A DNA stretch of 64,000 nucleotides from Phyllostachys edulis. Its lineage: Eukaryota > Streptophyta > Magnoliopsida > Poales > Poaceae. Numbering within the stretch: position 1 is the first letter of the stretch; each line of letters opens with the position of its first letter. The notes under the pieces were generated by a model. That model did not search any database. It was given only the letters and a program-made list of their open reading frames with translations, and was not told the origin of the DNA. The position numbers and the translations under genes were made by a program. The stretch lies in assembly GCA_036346405.1 (NCBI GenBank), contig CM070561.1, forward strand, positions 4,094,834 through 4,158,833. The letters run 5' to 3'. Of this stretch, positions 22,606 to 34,089 are shown one piece after another.

Positions 22606-25600
22606 ATGGCCGGAGCTGCTTCCCAGTGGGCTGAATCAGAGATAGATGCGACCAAGATGAAGGCTTTGGTCGCCGCCGAGAAGATCCCGAATAGGGAGTT
22701 TGTCAAGTGGATTGAGACTGCTGGGCAACATTGGCCGTCGGGGATATTACGCAGATTCCCGTCTTCCAGGTGTACTGTGAGTGTGGCCTTCGATTGCCTA
22801 CTCACCCTTTCCTTAGATTCGTACTCGAGCACTTCGAGGTGGAGTTGGTGAACCTTGTTCCTAATTCCATCACGATGTTGGGCATGTTCGTTTACTTGTG
22901 CGAGGCCTACCTGGGGATTCTGGTCGACTTGAAATTATTCCAAAGATTTCTCTGGGATGACCAAAGTTAGCGGGGAATTATCGAGAGTCAGAGTCCAAGC
23001 TCCACGACTGGAAGTTGAAGGAGTACATTTAGATGTTCACCCGGTCATCATGGCCGGGATGGAAGAAGAGGTGGTTCTATTGGGAGACGACCAGTGAAGA
23101 CAGCCTCTCTTTCGCCGGGATTGCCGCCGAGAAGAGTTCTTCCTGGGATTCAACTCCCGGAGATCTTGGCTGGATCGCCCCTTACATTCAAGCCATCAAA
23201 GACTTGAAGGAATAGGGGCTTACCGGATGGCATGTGGTGAAGAATTTTATCACGTGCCACATTAGCCCTCTGAAGAGGAGGGCTCATCCCATGTGGAGGT
23301 ATTTGGGGCCAAAAGATCCGATCAGGGATTACGAGAAGGGTAAGTAAATTTTCAATCTTAGCCTTCTTTCTGTTGATTTCGAACTTGGCTATTGAAAATT
23401 TACTTGCTCCTACAGATCTCTCACAAGCGGAAATTGACACTTGAGTCAAGCTTATTTGTGAGAAATCCCTGCCACCCAATGTGGTGGCTCCTCAAATCCT
23501 GGTAGTCCTGTCCGCAGAGGACAAGATGGAATGCCTAAAGGTAATCAAGAATTGATTTCATCTTCAGGATCTTGTAGTCATAGAAAAACTTACGACTAGG
23601 TACTGGTCATAGGAAGACTTATGACCAGAGAATTGTCGTAGAAAAGCTTACGACTAAGTGCTGGTCGTAGGAAAACTTACGACCGCTTAGTAATATTTCT
23701 TTTTCTGATTTCTACAGAAAGTAGGCATGGAAGACCGTCAGGACAACGAAGAGGTCGAACTGATGGTCGTTGGCGCGGTGGTGGAGCAAGTCAAGGTTCC
23801 TCCGGCCAGAAAACGTCGACTCGTGAAAGTCGCCGACAAGGGAGGCGTAGGTTCAAGCTATGCTGCTTCGACCAAGCCTTTTGCAAAATTTGCTGCGGAC
23901 ATGGTGCTGTAGAGAAGGCAAAGACGGTCGAAGTGACTGAAGTTCTCAAACACAAAGCCCTTAAGACCAATGTACCATTCTACTATGACAATAAGACTTT
24001 CACAGTTTCTGCCTCCCGTGGCTTTGTCAAGTAACAAGAAAAGGAGAATTGGAAGAGTTTTATATCTTTTATGAAGGAAACCGCTGCACCAGCAGTGCCT
24101 ATGGTCGAGGGTAGTGCTGCCCTTGGGGTGGTCGAGATAGGTCTCAGCCACCCAGAGAGCCAGGAGGCTCAAGGAGCAGTAGTTCTTGCTCAAGACCCAC
24201 GACCAGATGTGGTCGTGGCTGACCTCATCCCCTAGCTCGATTTTCGACCAAACATGGTCGAAGTGAAGAAGTCGAAGAAATCTTCTTTAGGGAAGGTTGC
24301 TTTCAGATTCAAGATCAAATTTGGGAAACGAAGGTATATAAAAAGACAAAAGTGTAAGAACAGCATTTACCTTTTGCTTTTTACCATCTGACGTGTTTTC
24401 CTTTTTGTGATCTTAGCCGTTCCTGTTGAGGAATCCACTGCTACTTCTCTGGTAGTTGGAGAAATGATAGTGACAGTGGTCGAAGGATCGTCCACCGTCC
24501 AAGTGGTGGAAGAAGTCGTTCTGCTTTGAAGCAACTGCGATCATGGGAGCGGTCATGGAGGCTGAGGCGAAAACGACGCATGATGCAGCAGAGGCATCAG
24601 GCCAAGGCGATGGATCGTTGGGCCACAGTGCTGGGAAGGAAGTCGTCGTAGACGTTCCTCCCGGTCCCCAAGGAGGAGCTGCCGTTGCCGAATCAGAAGA
24701 AGAAGAATACAACAATTTCTTTTCTTAGTTCTTCGGCCCAGCTTCTATTGTGGGATCTTCTGCTTTTAGATCTCGTAACCGAGTTCCCCACCCCAAGGAT
24801 ATTCCAAACAGAGAGAATATTTTTGATGACGAGCGTCTCAAAAAGGCATGGTGGAATCGGGTTGAAAAGATCGACGAACTGAAGAACCCCACCAGAGTAT
24901 TTTCCATGTTTGTTCGAACGAGCATTAATGTAAGTACTTGTCGCCCAACATTTATATATGTGGCTTTTCTCGCTTCTTACTGTCTTTCTTTATGCAGAGA
25001 ACTCTAGAGCAAGTTGTCACTGTTGTAGAGTACAACCGACAACTTGTGCAGATGCGACAGGAGAAAGTAAAACTCTGTGAGTAGGTAGAGAGATGGTTAG
25101 TTACTGCTACTCGTAGTCATTTATGTTTTGACTACTTGCACAATGTTTATGGGGGTTGTCGTAGAAGAACTTACGACTAGATATTGGTCGTAGAAGGACT
25201 TACGACCAAGAAATTGTCGTAGAAAAACTTACGACTAGGTACTGATCATAGGGGAACTTACGACCAGAGAACTGTCATAGAAAAACTTACGACTAGAGGA
25301 CTGTCATAGAAAAACTTATGACTAGGTACTGGTCATAAGTGAACTTACAACCAGTTATTATATGCTTATATCTACTCTTTACCTCTATAGGTTCAAGAGC
25401 GACGAAAAGACCTTGGCTGATTCGCTCGACTACGAGAAAGTTAAGACGAAAAAGCTAAGCGAGGAGAAAGAAGACCTTCTGAATAAGTGTCAGGAGGCAG
25501 ACTCTGCAATTCGAAAGTTGCAGGAACGAATAAACAGTAAGTGTTGAACTTAAGACCGCTTATGACATTCTTTTGTTTTTCTAACTCTTATTCATTTTTA

Positions 25601-26298
25601 GAAAAAGAGGTTGAAATGGGGAAGCTCAAAACCGAGGTTAAAGAAAAGACCATGGTTGTTCACGAGATTTCCCGTATCGCCAAAGAAAAAGATCAGGAGA
25701 TCAAGTCGTGGAAGGAGCGCTATGCAAAGAGCACTGCCTATCATGACGATAAAGTCAAGAAGTTAGATTCTCGACTAGCAGGTAAGCCAGTCTTTACATA
25801 TGACCAGTTTTGTTTTCCTTTTGGGGTCATTTTATCAGACTAGTCTTACTTTTTGCAGAGCAAGCAGTCGAAATAAAACAACTCCGTGAGGCTTCGACTC
25901 GTAACCAGGAGAAGATGAAGTCGATGAAGGTTACCCTTCAGGACAACATTTCTCTCTTGAACAATGTACTCGATGGGCTACGTGCTGAGGAAATCACTCC
26001 TCGTGAAGACACGATGATTGCTCACACGAGTACCATTGGAGAACAAGTCGAGACTTTGCAAGAGTTGGTGACTATTCTGAAGACCAACCAAGTTGATTCA
26101 ATAAAAGAGGCAGTCGAAGGTGCAATAAGTTTTGTTCTAGCAAAACTTAAAGCTCATGACCCCAATCTTAATCTGCAACTAATCAAAACCGACTTCGACT
26201 GCTCTGAAGCAGAAGAGGAACGGTTGATGGAAGATATGCAGTCGATCAGCAAGGAAGTCACGGAGGAGATGCAAATAGGGTCTCCCTCATCAGAGTAG
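22606..26298 (+). CDS. Antisense ORF (aORF) of Tat element, putative gypsy-type transposon protein
   Basis: Probable exons, by GT/AG and frame: 22606-23339, 23416-23539, 23717-24333, 24417-24929, 24998-25076, 25391-25536, 25602-25781, 25859-26298 (stop TAG). The N-terminal part has FLRFVLEHFEVELVNLVPNS, then LGMFVYLCEAYLGI and LFQRFLW, the signature of the plant 'putative gypsy type transposon' family. The later exons are heptad-rich coiled coil (EKVKTKKLSEEKEDLLNK, VEIKQLREASTRNQEKMKSM). It lies opposite to pol, between integrase and 3' LTR. Function is unknown in the family. Exon 1 has a frameshift near 22735 and stops near 22968 and 23030, so this copy is probably dead, yet all splice sites look usable. 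Two introns carry hairpin-unit arrays like those of the LTR. Confidence 0.65.
23578..23685. repeat. Hairpin-unit array within an aORF intron
   Basis: Five alternating units (GTC(G/A)TAG(A/G)AA..CTTACGAC) fill most of the intron between the second and third exons of the antisense ORF. They are the same units as in the element's LTR. Confidence 0.8.
25155..25355. repeat. Hairpin-unit array within a second aORF intron
   Basis: About nine units occupy the intron between 25077 and 25390, spelled GTCGTAGAAGAACTTACGAC with variants. Arms GTCGTA and TACGAC are perfectly complementary around an 8-nt loop. Confidence 0.8.
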
Positions 26299-26559
26299 TT
26301 TATACTAGAAATCTGTAAAGACAAGTTTTTGTTGATATATATAATCATTTCTTCTTCCTGCAAATCATCTTGTCGAGTAGTTAGTAACTCATAAGATAAT
26401 GAATAGAAAAAGAAATTAAGACTAAGAATTGAAGTTATATTAATAACTTTATCCTAGCCCTCGACTATTTGCTTAGTTTATTTATATAAACTAAGGAAAT
26501 AGTGTGAAATGGGCTTTCTTAAAAAAGAGAGAGGTTTAGCTAACTTATAGTTTTCGGTC

Positions 26560-27150
26560 ACGATTATCATGCATTGGTCGAACGAGTAAGAACAAGTCGA
26601 CACTAGAAAGTTCCTTCTAGTGGGCAGGACCACGTGCAGAAAGGAAATACTTCGATTAGGTGATGTTACCTTCTTCAACCAGGTTAATCAAATCAAGAAC
26701 GACAACTTGAGTTAGACAAATATCTGTAGTACCTTAAAAATTCGTTCGACCTATTCCAGTACACTCGGTAGGTTCGCTTCTGGTAGCAAGAGTTAGAAAC
26801 AGGACGACACTAGGAAGTTCCTTCTAGTGGGCGAGACCATGTGCAGAGAGGAAAGACTTCGGCTAGGTGTTGTGTTTTTCTCCGACCAGTTTGAACGAAG
26901 CAAGTTTATCGAAAGTAGTCGAACAAATTTCAAAAGTGTATTCTGCTTAGAGTATTTTTCAAAATGAATGAAGAAATAAACTTAGGTACTAAGAGTTGAC
27001 TTTGAAAATATTTTGACCATGTGTATTGAACCCAAGCTCTTTGTGTTGGAAACAAAAAGGGAGGAACGAGTCGACACTAGGAAGTTCCTTCTAGTGGACA
27101 GGACCACGTGCAGAAAGGAAAGACTTCGACCAGGTGATGTCACCATCCTT
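26560..27150. repeat. Three dispersed copies of an 80-bp repeat with internal palindrome
   Basis: Copies start near 26594, 26803 and 27068. Each has GACACTAG(G/A)AAGTTCCTTCTAGTG (imperfect palindrome), then GGGC(A/G)(G)GACCA(C/T)GTGCAGA, then GGAAAGACTTCG. They lie between the aORF end and the integrase, in the non-coding spacer of the Tat element. Confidence 0.75.
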
Positions 27151-27288
27151 TCGACCCGTGTAAAGAAAGTTGGGTACTGGTCGTAGAAGAACTTACTACC
27201 AAGTAATGTTTGAAAATTATCAAAGCGCTACTCAAAGTAAGACAATAAAGATAGAAAGAACCTGGTACTTTATTGTAGGGTTGGTCGG

Positions 27289-28113
27289 TTACACATAAAA
27301 TTTGCGTAACTGGTCGATGTTCCAAGAATAGGAGAGAATTAGGCCGTCTTCCATTGCTAGTCGTACCAAACCTGGTCGCGTAACTTCGACCATTGTGTAA
27401 GGACCTTCCCACTTAGGGGAAAGTTTGTCCCGATTAGACTGGGATTGAATTTTCTTCAATACCAAGTCACCTACAGCAAGGCTGCGAGGTTGGACCTTAC
27501 GATCATAGTATTTGCGCAGGGCTTGCTGGTAGATTGCTGAACGGATTAAGGATTAATTTCTCTTCTCTTCGAGCAGGTTAATGTCATTCGCTCGAAGTTG
27601 TTCCTGGATAGAGTCGTTGAAAGTTTCGACTCTTTTTGACCTGATCTTTTGTTTTGGTGGAAGCATGGCTTCGGTACCAAAAACTAGGAAAAAAGGTGTT
27701 TCACCTGTAGCCCGACTAGCAATCGTACGAACTGCTCATAATACTAAGGGTAATTCTTGTACCCAAGCCCCCGAGCGCTTGACAAGCTGGTCGAAGACTC
27801 GAGTTTTGATTCCTTGCATTATTTGGCCATTCGCTCTTTCAACTGCTCCATTACTTTGAGGATGGGCAACAGAGGCGTAACACAGTTTGGTTCCCAACTC
27901 GTCGTAAAATTCTTAGAATTTTGCGCTTAAAAATTGCTTACCATTATCTGTGATTATTCGACTTGGGATGCCAAATCGAGTAATCACATTTCTCATCATG
28001 AACCGTTTTGCTGCTTCCGTTGTTATCCCAGTTATAGGTTCGGCTTCGACCCATTTTGTGAACATATCAATAGCCACAAAGAGGAACTCAAAGCCACCTG
28101 ATTGACCATACCT
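27289..28113 (-). pseudogene. Ty3/gypsy (Tat) integrase
   Basis: Minus-strand reading begins inside the core at GGFEFLFVAIDMFTKWVEAE (first catalytic Asp), continues RFGIPSRIITDNGKQF (second Asp) and SVAHPQSNGAMERANGQI (catalytic Glu). It then has the C-terminal QPRSLAVGDLVLKKI and KWEGPYTMVEVTRPG, and ends LRKFYV with a stop at 27289-27291. The DDE triad is thus visible. The zinc-binding HHCC domain and everything upstream are lost at the LTR junction near 28114. In-frame stops occur after FLSAKF and near PLVL. Integrase inserts the cDNA copy into the genome. Confidence 0.88.
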
Positions 28114-28114
28114 A

Positions 28115-28453
28115 CATGTCTGTAAGCCCCATCGACTAAGGACTGGTCGTAGAAGAGCTTACGACCATGTGGTGGTCGTAGTAAAGCTTACGACCACAGA
28201 CTGATCGTAGGAGGATTTACGATCAGGGGATAGTTGTAGAAGAGCTTACGACTAGGGAATGGTCGTAGAACTTACGACCATGAGGTAGTCGTAGAAGGAC
28301 TTACGACTATGGGGTGGTCGTAGAAGAACTTACGACTTCCAGCTCCTCCCTTACGAACGTTAAGGGGTATACTCAAGAACCATATGATGGTATGAATATC
28401 CATAATAAGAATTATAAATAAATAATCAAATGAGGATTATTAGAACCTCGTCA
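28115..28453 (-). repeat. Truncated 5' LTR of the Tat element
   Basis: 339 bp matching positions 21710-22050 of the other LTR. It starts within CATGT(C/T)TGTAAG and ends ...CCTCGTCA. The remaining 485 bp, including the side that should adjoin the primer-binding site, are deleted. The hairpin array is at 28140-28345. Confidence 0.85.
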
Positions 28454-31400
28454 CCGAGATACTCTTACTCTTAGTGAAGTTTATGAAGCATTGTATACTA
28501 AGGAGAAGATGAAACTTATGGTTTCGAGTGAAAGCTCTTCCATGCATGCAGAGGGTTTGTCTGTCTGCGGTAGACAATAGGAGAAGGGTTCAAACGACAA
28601 TTCCATAGGAAGAAGTTCGAGTAGTTATAGAGGCAGATCTAAGTCTAGGAATAGAAAATCATGCAAGTATTGCAAGAAGAATGGTCACGATATATCCGAG
28701 TGCTGGAAGTTGCGGAATAAGGAAAGAAGAAATACCAATTTCAAGAAGTATCAACAAGACAATTAAGCCAAAGCCACTGTTGTTACTAATCAAGCTTTTG
28801 ATAGAGATGTTATGGTTGCGTTTACCAGTGATTCCAAAAACATTGATTAATTGATTCTTTATCCTGCCTATACTTTCCACATGAGCCTGAACTATGAGTG
28901 GTTTGTTACCTATGAAACTATGCCAAGTGGATCTATGTTGATGGGTGATAATTTATCATGTAAGATTGCATGCATTATTTCTATTCAGATCAAGATGTTT
29001 GATGGTGTCATTAGAACTTCGACATATGTTCGACACATTCCAAATTTGAATAGAAGTCTTATCCTATTGAGTACTCTTGATGCTAAAGGGTACAAGTGTT
29101 TAGTTGGAGGTGGAGTTATGAAGGTATCAAAAGGTTCCCTTGTTTGTGATGAAAGGTGATATGAAGGCTGCCAACCTATGTCATCTGAGAGGCACTATAA
29201 TTTCAGGTAATGCTGATGTGGCCTGAAATAAATTATCCAATTACTATGCTACTAATCTTTGGCATATACATCTGAGGCATAAGAGTGAAGCTCACATGAT
29301 GGAGTTATGCAAATGAGGATTTCTTGATGGTCAAAGCATCGACAAGTTGAAGTTTTGTGAACACTGTATATTCGGCAAGCAAAAAGGGTGAAATTCATCA
29401 CTGTAACTCACTCTACAAAAGGCATAGTAGATTATGTTCACTTTGGTTTGTGGAGAGAGTCCCATGTTCTATCGCTTGGAGGTGTTAGCTACGTGTTGAC
29501 CAACGTTGATAATTACTCGAGAAGAGTTTGGGCATACTTCGTGAAGCATAAATCGGATGTATTCAAGACATTCAAGGAATTGAAAATTATGATTGAAAAA
29601 TAAACTGGCAAACATGACAAGAATCTACGTACCGACAATGGCTTGGAGTTTTGTTGTGAGGAATTTGAAGCTTTATGCAGATCAGAGGGCATTGTAAGAT
29701 ATTACACCGTCCTTGGTACTCTGCAACAAAATGTTATTGATTCATGATCCACACCAAAAGGTGAAAAGGAAAACATACATGAAGTTTATGTTGTTGTTGC
29801 GACGCCGACGCAACATTCTATTGCAGTGGATAGAGAGAGAGGAGGCTAATCTAGAAGCCTAAGAGATTGATTGAAGAAGAAAATATTGTGGGTTATTGTT
29901 TGAATGTGGCAGAAGAAATTGAAGGTACTGTAGAACCTTCAATTTATTCAGAGGATATCTCTTCTGATGATTCAGAAAGATGGATGACTATCATTTATGA
30001 TGAGATGCAATCTCTTGAGAAGAATGACACTTGAGAGCTGGTCAAGTTACCAATTGAGAAGAAGGCTATTCGCTGCAAATGGATCTTCGAGAAGAAGGAA
30101 TGTGTTTCACCAACCGAACAGGTTATGTAAAAAGAAATGGTTGTCGTTAAAGGAAACAACCAAATTCCAGGTATTGGTTTGCAGATGTCTTTTCCCCCTG
30201 TTGTGAAGCATTGTTCTATTCGCACTTTACTTAGCATTGTGACTATGCATGATTATGAGCTTGAAAATTTGGATGTCAAAACCGCGTTCTTACATGGAGA
30301 GTTGAAAGAAGATATTTATATAGAGCACCCAGAAGGTTTTGTCATTTCGGGAAAAGAGAATTTTGCTTGAAAATTGAATAAAACTCTTTATGGTTTGAAA
30401 CTGTCACCCAGACAGTGGTACAAGAGATTTGACTCCTTTATGATCTCTCAAGATTTTAAAAGATCCGATTACGATAGTTGTGTTTATTTGAAGATTGTTA
30501 ATGGTTCAGTTATTTACTTGCTTCTATATGTTGATGATACGCTGATTGCTGTAAAAGATAAGACATAAATTTCAAAGTTGAAAGCACACTTAAGGAATGA
30601 ATTTGAGATGAAGGATCTCAATACAACAAAGAAGATTCTTAGTATGGAAATTACTAGAGATAGACAATTTGAAAAATTTTACCTAAGTTAGAAAGAGTAT
30701 AGTGATAAAGTTCTTCAATGTTTCAACATGCATAAAGCTAAATCGGTGAGTATTCCGTTAGCTGCACATGTAAAACTTTCTTCAACGTCATGTACACATT
30801 CAGATGTTAAAGTTGACTACATGTGTAGAGTTCTATATGTTAGTGCGGTTGGTTCGCTTATGTATACCATGTTATGTTATCTTCATGATTTATCTCATCC
30901 ACCGAGTGTTGTCCATAGATACATAACTAATCCTAGAAAAGAGCATTAGAAAGCAGTTCAATGGATTTTCATATAGTTGTGGAGCACTTCTGATGCTTGT
31001 TTACAATTTGGGAAGACTAGATATGGACACGTTAGTTGTGTGAATTCATATTTTGTTGGAGATTTCGATAAGATAATATCTCTTACTGGTTATGTGTTCA
31101 CTGTGAGAGGATGTGCCGTTATTTGGAAAGCAAGTTTGCAAGCTACTGTTACCTTGTCCACTACAAAAACCAAGTATATGGCTATTTTCGAGGCTTGTAA
31201 AACATTGATTTAGCTGAGAGGATGGTTTACTGAGCTTTGTGGAAGTATGTCTTGCATTAGAATTATCTGTGATAGTCAAAGTGCTATTTGTCTTACGAAA
31301 GATCAGATGTTCCATAAAATAACGAAGCACATTGATGCCAAATATCACTATATTCGAAGTGTCATTGCTTAAGGTGGTATTAAAGTCAGCAAGATAAGTA

Positions 31401-31480
31401 CTCATGATAATACAACTAATATGTAATAAAGTTAGTTCCTACTGCTAAGTCTGGTATCACTCTCTAGTCATATGGACTTT
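28454..31480 (+). pseudogene. Ty1/copia gag end and pol (protease, integrase, RT, RNase H)
   Basis: Continues the gag of 14790/20941. RDTLTLSEVYEALYTKEKMK, then an intact CCHC knuckle CKYCKKNGHDISEC (28662-28703). The protease is decayed (AYTFHMSLNYEWF, then IQIKMFDGVIRT). A GAG-pre-integrase with LWHIHLRHKS and CEHCIFGKQKG precedes a badly broken integrase. RT follows: CKWIFEKK, NLDVKTAFLHGELKEDIYI, LNKTLYGLKLSPRQWYKRFD, catalytic YVDD at 30527-30538. RNase H shows TLSTTKTKYMAIFEACK and HIDAKYHYIRSVIA. The order PR-IN-RT-RH defines copia. More than ten stops or frameshifts, and the integrase centre is shortened near 29720. Confidence 0.9.
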
Positions 31481-31567
31481 TGGCGCAAAAGGTGTTCATG
31501 CTGATTTGATTGGATGAGTTTATTGCGTTCTTCGACTACTTGAGGGAATTCAGCTCAAAGCGAAGAT

Positions 31568-31906
31568 TGTTGAAGTTTGATCCAAATTCATACTATGTCC
31601 ATATAGGAGACTGCACCATCCCATGCCAGATGTGGTATGACTGGTGCTAGGGCCAGGCATGGGCACACCAGATATTGTGGTATCGACCTAGTGCAACCAT
31701 CTCTGATTCTGTTCATTCTCCGTTCATAACTTTTTTTCTCACCCTATATATATATGCCTCTGTAGTCGCACGTTTTAGACGTCGTGTCGTCACGTGCTTG
31801 TTATCTCTCCTAGTGTAATGATTTTCGCCTTGTGCGTCTATGATTTTTTTTCGCAAAGATTTTTCACGTAAAAATTTATGTCCTCCTATCTCTCTATTTT
31901 TAAACA
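31568..31906 (+). repeat. Probable 3' LTR of the interrupted copia element
   Basis: After the RNase H end, GCGAAGATTGTTGAAG resembles the polypurine tract/LTR junction of copia elements. The following 340 bp carry a TATATATATGCC box (31745) and end near TTTTAAACA. No matching 5' LTR is present upstream of 14640, so both borders are tentative. Confidence 0.4.
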
Positions 31907-31909
31907 AAG

Positions 31910-33780
31910 TATATATATATGATCAGTTCTTTTTGACCGAAAAGATCCGTGCGAGATAGGGCGAATTTCCAAATCCACGTGCATATAAATTTGAGTAGCA
32001 TCTTGTCCTTTTGAGAATCAAGAGGTTAGATTTCATTCATCAGCAGGAGAAACGTTGTTATGAATGCACGAGACAAGAAAGTCTAGTACCTGGCCTAGTC
32101 AAGTATAAGCAGGACTAGATGACAATGCATGTTTAGAGAGGATATATGCCGCTAAATTTGCAGCGCGCCTTACATGCACAATGTTAAAAGAAGAAAAATT
32201 CTTGCTAACCTCTTGATTTCATTAATCAGCAGGAATAACATCTTTCTCTACAGCTTTATCAACTTCTATACTTCTCGTTAAAACACGAACACCAAAGATA
32301 ACCAGCACAATCTTCTAGCAAGGGCGCAAAAAATCAAATGTAAATTCATAGAACTCGCTGGTGTAACGTCATGTACAACCGTTCCACTTAGGTCGTCTAC
32401 AGCCTATGCCACCTTGGATTTGTGCTCACCTGGAGGAGACAGGGGAGGTCATCGACAAATCTGAAGACGGCTTTGACGTGTGAATGAAGGCACGAACAGA
32501 CGGCTTCGACACCCATTGTACATAGATCGTCTACTCCTCACGCAGTTTGAATCCAGGTGTTGGGGCCATCGCCACCATGTGTGCAAAGGTGGTGGCGACG
32601 GGCGACCAGGACAATAGCCATCAGGATGACGAATGGGATGGTGATGGCGACCACAGTGGGCTGACAAAAAAGACACCGGAGTTGAACAAGACGCCGGAGG
32701 GACGAGGCTATAGCCACGATTCGGCATCCACGGCCCAAATCCGGCTAAATCTGGACGCTGGCAGTCTGGATCTAGCCGGATCTGAGTCGTGGTCACCGGG
32801 TCGAGCCTCCCATGGCGTCGGTCATGAGGTGAGCAACCGGCACGGCAATGAGGGTGGTGGAGGTGGGTGGCGAGGGAGGTGGAGGCGAGTGACCATCGTG
32901 GTGGCGAGGGAGGTAGAGGCGAGTGGCCGACGCGCCGGTGGTGGACGAGCGGCTGACGCAGTGGCGGGGGTGGAGACAAGCTATGCAACGAGGATGGGAG
33001 GCCAGCACGGCAGCGTGGAGAAAGGGGATGTCGGTGGGAGGAGGAAGAGAGCATGGTGTGTCGGTGGTGCCATGACTGTGTGGATGGTGAGAGTCGGGAG
33101 GAGAGAGAAGAATGTATGAGGTGGAAGAGAAATTTAATATTTGACTGTTAGAAACATAAAAAATGATAAATACTATATGGATAATCCTTGAAGGCATACG
33201 TCCGAAGGAAAGTAAAAGTTCGACGCTGGCTCCTGACGTCACAAATCAACAAAATTGGTAATGACTAAGCGTAAGTCGCACGTCCGATCGTCGGCCCATT
33301 GCGAGGGAGAAAAGACAACCAAACTCTTGGCCTTATCAGGTGTCTCGCCTTAGTCACTCACCGTCACCACACACACCTTGGATTGTTAAAATTTGGATCA
33401 TATTTTAACAATCTCATACTCTTGTATGGTGTGATATAGCCAGTAGTAGGAGCACCTTTGTTGACTTGTTGGTGAAGCCTTTATGGCATGCATGGTTGGG
33501 TTGGGCACAAGTACGTACCAGCTGCCATGTGCAAATGTGCCTGCCTGCCTGCCATGTCTCTTGATCATTTCTACCCATTCGACCAACCTTCCGATAACAT
33601 CGCAGGAGTTAAGGTCCAACGCTTCTGATCAAGATGTCTTTGTAGCACTTGGACAACCTCTGCCCATACGCATGTGCATGTAGTATTCTTCGTTACTGAT
33701 AATGAATTGGCCTTGCGGACCTTCCTTGAATAAATAATAAATCAGATGGAAAGGATAATCCTTGGAGGTAACCGTCTACT
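31910..33780. other. No recognised gene; GC-rich low-complexity core
   Basis: 32440-33120 is rich in GGTGG/GAGGTGG triplets and stays open in several frames on both strands (201 codons minus, 190 codons plus). None shows a family motif; I regard them as composition artefacts. The flanks are AT-rich and featureless. Confidence 0.4.
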
Positions 33781-33837
33781 GTTCACAGCGAGTTATAATT
33801 TTTTTTAACGTGTTTTCTTTCGGATGCTTTGTTTTTT

Positions 33838-34085
33838 TTTTATTTGTGATGTTGCAACCGTTGTCCGGTGATGTTGCAACCGTTGTCCGGAGATGTTACA
33901 ACAGTTGTCCGGGGATGTTGCAACCGTTGTCTGGGGATGTTGCAACCGTTGTCCTAGGTGATGTTGCACCCATTGTTCGGTGATGTTGCAACCGTTGTCT
34001 AAAGATGTTGCAACCGTTATCCGGAGATGTTGCAACTATTGTCTTGGAATGTTGTAACCATTGTTCGGGGATGTTGCAAGTGTTG
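33838..34085. repeat. Minisatellite, unit about 22-23 bp (GATGTTGCAACCGTTGTCC)
   Basis: About eleven units with core GATGTTGCAACCGTTGTC(C/T)GG. A GTTCACAGCGA..T motif occurs on both sides (near 33781 and 34115). Similar GTTGCA units recur near 59995-60085. Arrays of this kind sit next to small DNA transposons in grasses, but I could not find termini here. Confidence 0.8.
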
Positions 34086-34089
34086 CATC

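Larger units (their letters stand above)
21226..28453 (-). mobile_element. Tat-lineage Ty3/gypsy element, internally deleted
   Basis: Element in minus orientation. LTRs lie at 28115-28453 (truncated) and 21226-22050 (825 bp). The target duplication is CTGAG (21221-21225) and CCGAG (28454-28458), one mismatch. From the 5' LTR the order is a directly abutting integrase (28113-27289), a spacer with three 80-bp repeats, an antisense multi-exon ORF (22606-26298 on the plus strand), then the 3' LTR. An antisense ORF between pol and 3' LTR is a known feature of some Tat elements. Primer site, gag, protease, RT and RNase H are missing: one deletion joins LTR sequence to the start of the integrase core. 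The copy cannot transpose on its own but could be mobilised if its ends were complete, which they are not. Confidence 0.85.

Noticed and set aside
30000..30570. Considered whether the RT could be from a pararetrovirus
   Set aside because: Order gag-protease-integrase-RT-RNase H and the YVDD context are those of Ty1/copia; no movement or coat protein region seen.
32449..33119. Overlapping open frames of 201 (minus) and 190 (plus) codons
   Set aside because: Low-complexity GGTGG-type sequence open on both strands, no motif; not treated as genes.
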